From positions 1 to 15,622 of the forward strand of contig CAMKNF010000028.1 in NCBI GenBank assembly GCA_946414115.1: a stretch of DNA of 15,622 nucleotides. The letters run 5' to 3'. The stretch comes from an uncultured Ruminococcus sp. (GTDB lineage: Bacteria > Bacillota > Clostridia > Oscillospirales > Acutalibacteraceae). This document shows positions 6,992 to 11,897 of this stretch, piece after piece. Positions within the stretch are counted from its first letter, which is position 1; each line of letters begins with the position of its first letter. Position numbers and translations under genes: made by a program. The notes under the pieces were generated by a model. That model made no database searches. It worked only from the letters and a program-made list of their open reading frames with translations, and had not been told where the DNA came from.

Positions 6992-7780
6992 TCACTTATC
7001 AATTCTTCCGTAAAGACCTGTGCCGTCGCCCTCGTTGAGCGGCTTTCTGTCGGGATTTGCAGGAGCAGAATTGTAATTGCGGTTAGCGTTGTACGGACGT
7101 CTGCCGCCTCTGCCTTTGTTATAGCCACCCTTATGGAAATTATTTCTTGCCTTGGGGTCGGGTCCGATAACAACGTGACGGTTAGCGTTTTCACCCTCAC
7201 TCCACGAAATTGCTCCGTTCACCTTCTGAACGGCTGTGTGGATAATTCTTCTCTCGTAGGGATTCATAGGCTCAAGGTTTGTCTTTCTGCCTGTCTTGAC
7301 AGCCTTGAAAGCAAGCTTTCTGCCGAGAATTTCAAGAGTTTTTTCTCTCTTTTCTCTGTAGTTGCCTGTGTTGATTGTAACCTTGAAATAGCCGCTGTCT
7401 GCGTGGTTTGCAACAAGGCTTGTAAGATACTGAAGTGAGTCGAGAGTTTCGCCTCTTCTGCCGATTACAAAGCCAACGTCCTCGCCCGAAAGGTCAAACT
7501 CAACGCCGCCTTCGACTAATTTCTTTTCAATTACAACGCTCTGAAGATTCATCTTGTCGAGGATATTTCTCAAAAATTCCTCTGCCTTATCTTCGGGAGA
7601 AGCCTTAAGCGTTACTTTTACCTTTGCAGGAGCGCCGCCAAAAAGACCGAACTTCTTTTTTTCGGCACGCTGGATAAGTTCAAATTCAACCTCGTCTGTT
7701 TCATCAAGACCGAGCTGTCTTTTTGCGTCGTTAAGAGCGTCAAGCTCTGTTTCACCAACGCCGATTACTTCTTTTATCAC
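6992..7780 (-). CDS. jag: RNA-binding protein Jag/KhpB (EloR)
   Basis: This is a 262-residue cytoplasmic RNA-binding protein; relatives partner with KhpA and affect cell elongation and small-RNA biology. The order is an N-terminal Jag domain (1-55, including KKKFGLFGG), a type II KH domain with the GxxG-type loop VIGRRGETLDSLQ, and an R3H domain (NPYERRIIHTAVQ, R and H four apart). A low-complexity tail of about 53 residues follows, rich in Asn, Gly, Arg and Pro, with a GRGGRRP motif; many homologues end shortly after R3H. The start is a GTG (7778-7780) with AAGGTG seven bases upstream. It lies 37 bases after yidC and is the last gene before the terminator at 6960-6981. Confidence 0.93.
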   Translation of the reverse strand: MIKEVIGVGETELDALNDAKRQLGLDETDEVEFELIQRAEKKKFGLFGGAPAKVKVTLKASPEDKAEEFLRNILDKMNLQSVVIEKKLVEGGVEFDLSGEDVGFVIGRRGETLDSLQYLTSLVANHADSGYFKVTINTGNYREKREKTLEILGRKLAFKAVKTGRKTNLEPMNPYERRIIHTAVQKVNGAISWSEGENANRHVVIGPDPKARNNFHKGGYNKGRGGRRPYNANRNYNSAPANPDRKPLNEGDGTGLYGRIDK

Positions 7781-7817
7781 GATTTTTCACCTTTATTTCG
7801 TTTGAATATATTTAAAA

Positions 7818-8804
7818 TTATTTCTTCTTTTTCTTCTTTGTGTTTGCACCCTCGCCTGATTTAAGCTCGTGCGGAGCGTAAACGTAGGGGATTTTTGCCT
7901 CGTTTTCAAACATTAATGCGGCGTGTCTTGCCTCTGAATTTGCAGTAAGCTGTGCCGGACTGAAAATTTTGCCGAGCACGATTGACTGAACAAGACTGAT
8001 TACAGCCGAAATAATCCAGTAGTATGCAACTGCCGCAGGTACGTTGAATGCGATATAAGCGGAGAACAGCGGCATACCGATAAGCATAATCTTCATACAG
8101 CCCTGCTGCTGTGCCATCTGATTTTTGTTAATTCTCATAGTAATCAACTGAGCTCCAACGTTGGAAGCAAAGCAGAATACAGGGAAAAGAGTATACCACG
8201 AAAAAAGACCGAATTCATTTGGAATAGCAAGCAAATCGACACCGAACGGATTAAAGCCTCCGATGAACATCTGGATTGTAGAAATTTCCTGTGCATTGAA
8301 GATTCCCTGAATAGCCTCGGTATTCATAATGTTTGGGAAAACTTTAAGCAGGCTGATTTCCTGATATGTGGGATTTACGCTTGCGGCATATCCGGGAATT
8401 GTGTTGATGTAGGAAAGTGCATTGTTTACGTCCTCACTGTTTAAATGAAGAGTATTCGTAAGGGGGTAGGCAACTGCATAGAAAATACCTAAAATTACGA
8501 GAAAAGGAATGATTGTCGTAAGACAGCCGCCCATAGGCTTTACGCCCTCTTTTTCGTAGAGCTTACTTGTTTCTTCCTGAAGCTTCTGCCTGTTGTTGGC
8601 GTACTTTTCCTGAAGCTCCTTTTGCTTTTTGGAAAGCCTTGCAGTACCCGCCATAGACTTCTGCTGTTTAACGGAAAACGGGAAAAGTATCAGCTTGACT
8701 ATAACGGTAAATACGATAATGGAAAGACCGAAATCCTTGAGTATATAGAAAGCTCCCCAGAGTATGTAGCCCAGCAAGCTTCCGAGAAATCCGAAGATTT
8801 GCAT
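7818..8804 (-). CDS. yidC: Membrane protein insertase YidC (Oxa1 family)
   Basis: This 328-residue polytopic protein inserts and folds membrane proteins, alone or with Sec. There are about five hydrophobic segments: residues about 3-22, 27-43, 97-115, in the low 200s, and 245-275. A coiled, charged cytoplasmic loop (SKKQKELQEKYANNRQKLQE) follows the second segment. The usual lipoprotein signal of Firmicutes SpoIIIJ is absent; the protein starts directly at a membrane helix. The positively charged groove residue, usually Arg, appears to be Lys (VIVKLILFPF, K37). The C-terminus is a run of six lysines, common for ribosome contact. The ATG has a GAGGT ribosome site. It sits between yidD and jag as in many Firmicutes. 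Confidence 0.95.
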   Translation of the reverse strand: MQIFGFLGSLLGYILWGAFYILKDFGLSIIVFTVIVKLILFPFSVKQQKSMAGTARLSKKQKELQEKYANNRQKLQEETSKLYEKEGVKPMGGCLTTIIPFLVILGIFYAVAYPLTNTLHLNSEDVNNALSYINTIPGYAASVNPTYQEISLLKVFPNIMNTEAIQGIFNAQEISTIQMFIGGFNPFGVDLLAIPNEFGLFSWYTLFPVFCFASNVGAQLITMRINKNQMAQQQGCMKIMLIGMPLFSAYIAFNVPAAVAYYWIISAVISLVQSIVLGKIFSPAQLTANSEARHAALMFENEAKIPYVYAPHELKSGEGANTKKKKKK

Positions 8805-8862
8805 ATTGTTACCTCACTTTTGAGTAAAATGTGCAATCACAGCAAATACAATATGCGTGTTG

Positions 8863-9096
8863 CTAATTTCTCCTGCCTGTCCTTTTTTCGGGAACAGGGT
8901 CATAGCCGCCCTTTGAAAAGGGATTGCAACGCAAAATACGCCAGAACGTAAGAGCAAAGCCCTTTAGTGCGCCAAAGCGCTCAATAGCCTCGATACCGTA
9001 CTGCGAGCAGGTTGGAATGTACTTGCAGTTAGCTCCCAGATGCGGAGAAACGGCGGCTTGATAGAATTTAATCAGAGCAATCAGTATTTTTTTCAT
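8863..9096 (-). CDS. yidD: Membrane protein insertion efficiency factor YidD
   Basis: This is a 77-residue small membrane-associated protein of the DUF37 family that assists YidC-dependent insertion. The sequence has the hallmark YQAAVSPHLGANCKYIPTCS, then QYGIEAIERFG, FWRILRCNPFSKGGYDPVP and a basic tail. The ATG has AAGGT six bases upstream. It lies 16 bases after rnpA and 58 bases before yidC, the standard arrangement. Confidence 0.97.
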   Translation of the reverse strand: MKKILIALIKFYQAAVSPHLGANCKYIPTCSQYGIEAIERFGALKGFALTFWRILRCNPFSKGGYDPVPEKRTGRRN

Positions 9097-9112
9097 TTTT
9101 TACCTTAAAAAA

Positions 9113-9448
9113 TCATCTTAAAACATCTGCTGCTTTCAATTGCTTTTTCATAGCGTCCAAAACAGTCTGCGACTTAACATATGGGGTTTTGCCCCTTGCG
9201 ACAAAAACAAAGTCGTATCCCTGCTTCAAATCGGGATAGAGTTCGTAGTAAGCTGCTCTGATAACACGCCTTGCTCTGGAGCGTTTAACAGCCTTGCCGA
9301 CCTTTTTGCCTGTGGTAATTCCGAAACGCAGGTTATTGTTTTTATTTTTCATTACGTAGGTTACAAGCACAGGACTCACAAAGGATTTTCCCCTTTTGTA
9401 CAGACGGGAAAAATCCCTGTTATCCTTCAAAGTGACATATTCACTCAT
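9113..9448 (-). CDS. rnpA: Ribonuclease P protein component
   Basis: This is a 111-residue protein subunit of RNase P, which binds the catalytic RNA and the 5' leader of pre-tRNA. The conserved arginine-rich helix is GKKVGKAVKRSRARRVIR; the family RNR motif here reads RSR. DFSRLYKRGKSF and DFVFVARGKT are also conserved features. Length is typical. It lies 67 bases downstream of rpmH, with a hairpin between them that may tune expression. The ATG is preceded by GGTGGTG. Confidence 0.95.
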   Translation of the reverse strand: MSEYVTLKDNRDFSRLYKRGKSFVSPVLVTYVMKNKNNNLRFGITTGKKVGKAVKRSRARRVIRAAYYELYPDLKQGYDFVFVARGKTPYVKSQTVLDAMKKQLKAADVLR

Positions 9449-9488
9449 TTTTTACACCACCGGGCAGTCGAGCACTCTAAAAAAGAAA

Positions 9489-9515
9489 GACCACCGAATA
9501 AAGTGGCCTTTTTTC
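9489..9515 (-). terminator. Possible attenuating hairpin between rpmH and rnpA
   Basis: On the minus strand GGCCAC (9503-9508) pairs with GTGGTC (9489-9494), one G-U pair, and a TTTCTTTTTT tract follows. It resembles a partial terminator, which would give more rpmH than rnpA transcript, a relation known in other bacteria. Stem strength is modest. Confidence 0.5.
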
Positions 9516-9650
9516 TTAATAAGACAACCTTTTTCTGCCTTTAGCTCTTCTTCTTGCTAAAACTTTCTTACCGTTTGATGTAGCCATTCTCTTTCTGAAA
9601 CCGTGCTCCTTCTTTCTGTGGAGCTTTTTAGGCTGATATGTTCTCAACAT
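9516..9650 (-). CDS. rpmH: 50S ribosomal protein L34
   Basis: This is a 44-residue, highly basic ribosomal protein of the large subunit, starting MLRTYQPKKLHRKKEHGFRK and ending in the arginine/lysine-rich segment ARRRAKGRKRLSY. The match to L34 runs over the full length. The ATG at 9648-9650 follows a GGGAGG ribosome site. It is the first gene of the rpmH-rnpA-yidD-yidC-jag unit, and its promoter lies 42-70 bases upstream of the ATG. In many Firmicutes dnaA lies next on the other strand; here a toxin-antitoxin-like array takes that place. Confidence 0.97.
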   Translation of the reverse strand: MLRTYQPKKLHRKKEHGFRKRMATSNGKKVLARRRAKGRKRLSY

Positions 9651-9691
9651 AGGTGAAAACCTCCCTTCAAAATATAACCTTGCAATATAGC

Positions 9692-9720
9692 ATTATACCG
9701 TAGTTTTCAAATTTCGTCAA
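9692..9720 (-). promoter_or_regulatory. rpmH operon promoter (SigA type)
   Basis: The minus strand has TTGACG (9715-9720), a 17-base spacer and TATAAT (9692-9697). Predicted start is near 9685, giving a leader of about 35 bases with a strong ribosome site. Confidence 0.9.
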
Positions 9721-9755
9721 GTGTTTTATTTCGGAAAGAGAAAATTTTATTCAGG

Positions 9756-9868
9756 TTTAAATGCGGTTTTTTTAATTATACAATATAATGTAGTAACGCC
9801 GTTTAGCGGTACAATATAAGGAAAATTTTTTAATAAATTAACCGCCTTGTATGCGGAGTACAAGACGG
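9756..9868 (+). ncRNA. Degenerate or orphan antitoxin-RNA-like unit
   Basis: The layout copies the antitoxin RNAs of the two loci that follow. There is a weak promoter (TTTAAA at 9756-9761, 17 bases, TACAAT at 9779-9784), then GTAGTAAC, a 5' hairpin (CGC CGTTTA GCG around 9795-9806), an AT-rich linker and a long hairpin at 9842-9868 (CCGCCTTGTA paired with TACAAGACGG, one mismatch). No T run follows on the plus strand and no toxin gene is present: the next promoter begins 35 bases on. It is either a solo antitoxin-like RNA or a decayed locus. Confidence 0.4.
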
Positions 9869-9903
9869 CAGAATATCTGTGAATGTGTTTTTTGCTATTT
9901 ATA

Positions 9904-9932
9904 TTGACATTTTAATAATGTTGGTGTATTAT
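9904..9932 (+). promoter_or_regulatory. Antitoxin RNA promoter, locus 1
   Basis: TTGACA (9904-9909), a 17-base spacer and TATTAT (9927-9932), a near-consensus SigA promoter. Predicted start is A9939. The spacer end ATGTTGGTG is shared with the locus 2 promoter. Confidence 0.85.
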
Positions 9933-9938
9933 AAATAT

Positions 9939-10030
9939 AGTAACAGAACAGTTTTGGCTGTTCTGCATACAATAGGTTAATTTTATATTAACCGCTCTGT
10001 ATGGCAGTACAGGGCGGTTACTTCTTTTTT
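9939..10030 (+). ncRNA. Predicted antisense antitoxin RNA, locus 1
   Basis: This is a predicted small RNA of about 90 bases. The 5' hairpin CAGAACAG-TTTTGG-CTGTTCTG (9944-9965) matches the 5' hairpin of the opposing toxin mRNA (10147-10168). Because each is self-complementary, the two RNAs can pair. The 3' end is the shared terminator stem (9990-10019) and a T run to 10030. That 3' end is antisense to the last codons and stop of toxin 1. The arrangement is that of Fst/par-type RNA II. No open reading frame with a ribosome site is seen in it. Confidence 0.7.
9990..10019. terminator. Bidirectional terminator of locus 1
   Basis: A 12-bp stem, AACCGCTCTGTA with TACAGGGCGGTT (one G-U on the plus strand), has a 6-base loop and is followed on the plus strand by CTTCTTTTTT. 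On the minus strand it immediately follows the toxin 1 stop and leads into TTAATATAAAATT. It ends both convergent RNAs. Confidence 0.8.
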
Positions 10031-10101
10031 ATATCATTAATAATCGCCCTGACAGCCGTCAGAACAATTGCGAATGTAAGTAATATGATTACGTCATTCA
10101 C
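10018..10101 (-). CDS. Small hydrophobic membrane peptide, putative type I toxin 1
   Basis: This is a 27-residue peptide. After the GTG start come N-D-V, a hydrophobic stretch IILLTFAIVLTAV, then R-A-I-I-N-D-I and a terminal KKK. One short membrane helix with a charged lysine tail is the form of Fst, TxpA and related type I toxins. The Shine-Dalgarno AAAGGGGGT (10112-10120) is very strong and 10 bases from the start; its 3' part pairs with TGCACCC near the mRNA 5' end. It aligns with toxin 2 with 12 identical residues of 26 apart from the start, including FAIVL and A two residues later. The stop lies inside the shared terminator. Toxicity is inferred from architecture, not shown by sequence. 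Confidence 0.7.
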   Translation of the reverse strand: MNDVIILLTFAIVLTAVRAIINDIKKK

Positions 10102-10107
10102 TTGATA

Positions 10108-10148
10108 TGCACCCCCTTTACAAATAAAATTTGCAGGGATTGGGTGCA
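10108..10148 (-). promoter_or_regulatory. Shine-Dalgarno sequestering structure, toxin 1 mRNA
   Basis: In the toxin 1 leader TGCACCC (complement of 10142-10148) can pair perfectly with GGGTGCA (complement of 10108-10114), which contains the end of the Shine-Dalgarno. An internal CAAAT/ATTTG helix sits in the loop. Such 5'-UTR occlusion delays toxin translation in known Fst-type systems. Confidence 0.55.
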
Positions 10149-10168
10149 GAACAACCGCCACTATTCTG
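10147..10168 (-). other. 5' recognition hairpin of toxin 1 mRNA
   Basis: CAGAATAG-TGGCGG-TTGTTCTG at the start of the toxin transcript mirrors the antitoxin 5' hairpin (9944-9965): the stems match apart from two positions and the loops differ. It is the likely initial contact site between the two RNAs. Confidence 0.55.
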
Positions 10169-10253
10169 TTACTACAAGGGATATTATATCATAATTTGTA
10201 AAAATAACAATAGCTTTTAAAAATTATTTTTACTTATTGGAATAATAAAACCG
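10161..10253. repeat. 93-base exact direct repeat, copy 1
   Basis: The stretch covering the toxin mRNA 5' end, its promoter and the upstream AT-rich region is identical to 10535-10627, 374 bases away. It ends at the CCG of the following hairpin, where the copies differ by C/T. Confidence 0.95.
10183..10210 (-). promoter_or_regulatory. Toxin mRNA promoter, locus 1
   Basis: On the minus strand TTGTTA (10205-10210), 16 bases, then an extended -10 TGATATAAT (TATAAT at 10183-10188). Predicted start is near 10176, giving an mRNA of about 185 bases to the shared terminator. Confidence 0.75.
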
Positions 10254-10274
10254 CCTTGTATGTTCAAGACGGTT
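10249..10274. terminator. Insulating hairpin between loci 1 and 2
   Basis: AACCGCCTTG pairs with CAAGACGGTT (one mismatch) around TATGTT, and ATTTTA follows on the plus strand. The stem belongs to the same sequence family as the locus terminators and occupies the same place as the glucokinase terminator at 10623-10653 does in unit 2. Confidence 0.5.
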
Positions 10275-10289
10275 ATTTTAAATTATATA

Positions 10290-10318
10290 TTGACTTTGTG
10301 CTTATGTTGGTGTATTAT
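10290..10318 (+). promoter_or_regulatory. Antitoxin RNA promoter, locus 2
   Basis: TTGACT (10290-10295), a 17-base spacer ending ATGTTGGTG as in locus 1, then TATTAT (10313-10318). Predicted start is A10325. Confidence 0.85.
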
Positions 10319-10324
10319 AAAAGT

Positions 10325-10418
10325 AGTAACAGAACAGTTTTGGCTGTTCTCCTTACAGTAGGTAAATTTTTATAAACTTAACCGCCTTGTATGTGGAGTG
10401 CAGGGCGGTTATTTTTTT
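10325..10418 (+). ncRNA. Predicted antisense antitoxin RNA, locus 2
   Basis: This is a predicted small RNA of about 94 bases. Its first bases (AGTAACAGAACAGTTTTGGC, then TGTTCT) are identical to those of the locus 1 antitoxin, including the 5' hairpin (10331-10350). A linker and the terminator stem at 10380-10410 with seven T follow. The 3' end overlaps the end of toxin 2. Because the recognition hairpin is the same, the two antitoxins might act on both toxin mRNAs; that is inference. Confidence 0.7.
10380..10410. terminator. Bidirectional terminator of locus 2
   Basis: AACCGCCTTGTA (10380-10391) pairs with TGCAGGGCGGTT (10399-10410) around a 7-base loop, followed on the plus strand by ATTTTTTTA. 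On the minus strand it follows the toxin 2 stop directly. Confidence 0.8.
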
Positions 10419-10489
10419 ATATTCTTTATGACTTCGCATAACGCTACTAAAACAATAGCAAAAGCAAATAAGTAAAAGACTTCCGTCAT
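10409..10489 (-). CDS. Small hydrophobic membrane peptide, putative type I toxin 2
   Basis: This is a 26-residue peptide with an ATG start. M-T-E-V is followed by a hydrophobic helix FYLFAFAIVLVALC, then E-V-I-K-N-I-K-K. It is a paralogue of toxin 1, sharing the FAIVL core and the I-K-K end. The Shine-Dalgarno AAAGGGGGT (10501-10509) is strong and is contained in a hairpin. The stop codon overlaps the shared terminator by two bases. Codon-level divergence from toxin 1 contrasts with the identical upstream region. The function as a type I toxin is inferred from architecture and similarity in form to Fst/TxpA-like peptides. Confidence 0.7.
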   Translation of the reverse strand: MTEVFYLFAFAIVLVALCEVIKNIKK

Positions 10490-10501
10490 TTTGAATATAC
10501 A

Positions 10502-10519
10502 CCCCCTTTCGTAAGGGAG
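10502..10519 (-). promoter_or_regulatory. Shine-Dalgarno sequestering hairpin, toxin 2 mRNA
   Basis: On the minus strand CTCCCTT pairs with AAGGGGG (one G-U) around a 4-base loop, placing the whole Shine-Dalgarno in a stem. The strategy matches that of toxins 1 and 3 although the sequence differs. Confidence 0.65.
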
Positions 10520-10534
10520 TGAGAACAACCGCCG

Positions 10535-10627
10535 CTATTCTGTTACTACAAGGGATATTATATCATAATTTGTAAAAATAACAATAGCTTTTAAAAATTA
10601 TTTTTACTTATTGGAATAATAAAACCG
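10535..10627. repeat. 93-base exact direct repeat, copy 2
   Basis: Identical to 10161-10253; it contains the toxin 2 mRNA 5' end and promoter. See the matching entry. Confidence 0.95.
10557..10584 (-). promoter_or_regulatory. Toxin mRNA promoter, locus 2
   Basis: On the minus strand TTGTTA (10579-10584), 16 bases, extended -10 TGATATAAT (TATAAT at 10557-10562). Predicted start is near 10550. Confidence 0.75.
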
Positions 10628-10653
10628 TCTTGTATGCAGTGTACAAGACGGTT
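10623..10653. terminator. Intrinsic terminator of the glucokinase gene
   Basis: A perfect 12-bp stem, AACCGTCTTGTA with TACAAGACGGTT, has a 7-base loop. On the minus strand TTTTATTATT follows; on the plus strand GTTTTTA follows. It ends the ROK gene transcript. Its stem sequence is almost that of the toxin-antitoxin terminators, so it may be a unit boundary that now serves the host gene. Confidence 0.75.
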
Positions 10654-10711
10654 GTTTTTATTTTATTGTTAGCGGTGACACAACATCAAATTGCGTACCG
10701 AGGTACTCGGC

Positions 10712-11662
10712 TTAATCTAAATAAGCCGCTCCGATAATGCCTGCGTCGTTGCCGAGCGTGCATTTGCAGATTACTGTCTGCTTGTCATTGTGCTTTGTGT
10801 AGCGCTCACGCTCAACATATGAACGAACGGGAGCGAGGAGATTTTCACCCTCGTTTGAAATTCCACCGCCGATGCAGAGAACGTCGGGCTGGAAGATGTT
10901 GATGATATTTACAAGTCCGCAGGAAAGGTAGCTTATGTACTCCTCAACAACGGATTTTGCAGTCGGGTCGCCGTCACGCATTGCGTCAAATGCTGTTCTG
11001 CCGTTTACCTTGTTGATGTCGCCGTCGCAGAGCTTGAGCATATAGCTGAATTCAAGCTTTTCGGAAAGAATTTTCTGCTTTGTGAGGTTGATAAGTCCTG
11101 TTGCGGAAGCGTAGGTTTCCCAGCAGCCACGTCTGCCGCAGGCACATTCCTTACCGTCCTTGACGATAACCATATGACCGAGTTCGGCGCCTGCAAAGTT
11201 TGAGCCGCTGTAGATTTTGCCGTCAATGATGATTCCTCCGCCTACGCCTGTGCCGAGAGTGATTGCAACTGCATTTCTTGCACCCTTTGCACTGCCTGCA
11301 AGGTACTCGCCGAGAGCTGCCGCATTGGCGTCGTTCTCAATGTGAACCTTCTTGCCGAGTCTTTCCTCCATCATCTCAACAACCTCCCAATTGTGGAAGA
11401 AGAGGTTTGCAGAGTACTCGATTACGCCTGTTTTCGGGTTTACTGCACCCGGAACGCCGATACCTACGGACTCAATGTCGTCCATAGTGAGCTTTGCTTT
11501 TTCAACGGCTTTCTTTGCAACCTCTGCCATACTGTCACAGATTTCGCTCTCCGGACGGGGAACGGCAGTTTTGCAGGAAGCCTTTGCTACGATTTTGTAT
11601 TTTTTGTCAACTACGCCGGCTACAATGTTTGTGCCGCCGAGGTCAATACCGAGTTTGTACAT
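10712..11662 (-). CDS. glk: ROK-family glucokinase
   Basis: This is a 316-residue cytoplasmic sugar kinase of the ROK family, most likely ATP-dependent glucokinase feeding glycolysis. Visible are the N-terminal phosphate-binding DLGGTN (7-12), ENDAN with the catalytic Asp (109-113), TLGTGVGGG (135-143), GAELGHM (158-164) and the zinc motif CACGRRGCWE (from C173). Length matches Gram-positive GlcK. ROK proteins with a DNA-binding domain (NagC/XylR type) are excluded because no helix-turn-helix precedes the kinase. The ATG has AGGA nine bases upstream. The stop codon abuts the palindrome CCGAGGTACTCGG (10698-10710). It stands apart from guaB, separated by a 235-base repeat region. Confidence 0.9.
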   Translation of the reverse strand: MYKLGIDLGGTNIVAGVVDKKYKIVAKASCKTAVPRPESEICDSMAEVAKKAVEKAKLTMDDIESVGIGVPGAVNPKTGVIEYSANLFFHNWEVVEMMEERLGKKVHIENDANAAALGEYLAGSAKGARNAVAITLGTGVGGGIIIDGKIYSGSNFAGAELGHMVIVKDGKECACGRRGCWETYASATGLINLTKQKILSEKLEFSYMLKLCDGDINKVNGRTAFDAMRDGDPTAKSVVEEYISYLSCGLVNIINIFQPDVLCIGGGISNEGENLLAPVRSYVERERYTKHNDKQTVICKCTLGNDAGIIGAAYLD

Positions 11663-11685
11663 TTTAGAACATCCTTTTTGTTTTT

Positions 11686-11897
11686 ATTAATTCGTAATGC
11701 GGAATTATTATTCGCTCCGCTACGAATTTATAATATTGCGTATTTTTTGGAAAAGTTTGTTTGACACTGCGGACACGGCACGCCGTGTCCCTACAAGTAA
11801 AAACAAACGTTACCTATATATCAACTTAAAATTCGGGCAACCGTTTTATCCAAACAAACCGACTTTTCCACTCGACCTGCTTGTCGAGGCACTCGAC
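11686..11897. repeat. Dispersed modular intergenic repeat, copy C
   Basis: This fills the guaB-glk gap. AATTCG / AATGCGGAATT units begin it, then GGAAAAGTTTGTTTG (shared with copy D as GGAAAGGTTTGTTTG). Next is a perfect 20-bp palindrome-like hairpin GGACACGGCACGCCGTGTCC (11771-11790) followed by CTACA, related to the arms at 6843-6922. The block ATCAACTTAAAATTCGGGCA is shared with copy A. It ends with GTCGAGGCACTCGAC (11883-11897) touching the guaB stop. It looks like a composite of several mobile repeat modules. Confidence 0.6.

Noticed and set aside
9904..10627. Repeats as an origin iteron array or an insertion sequence
   Set aside because: The repeats resolve into promoters, RNA 5' hairpins and terminators of two small transcription units, with no DnaA boxes, transposase or terminal repeats.
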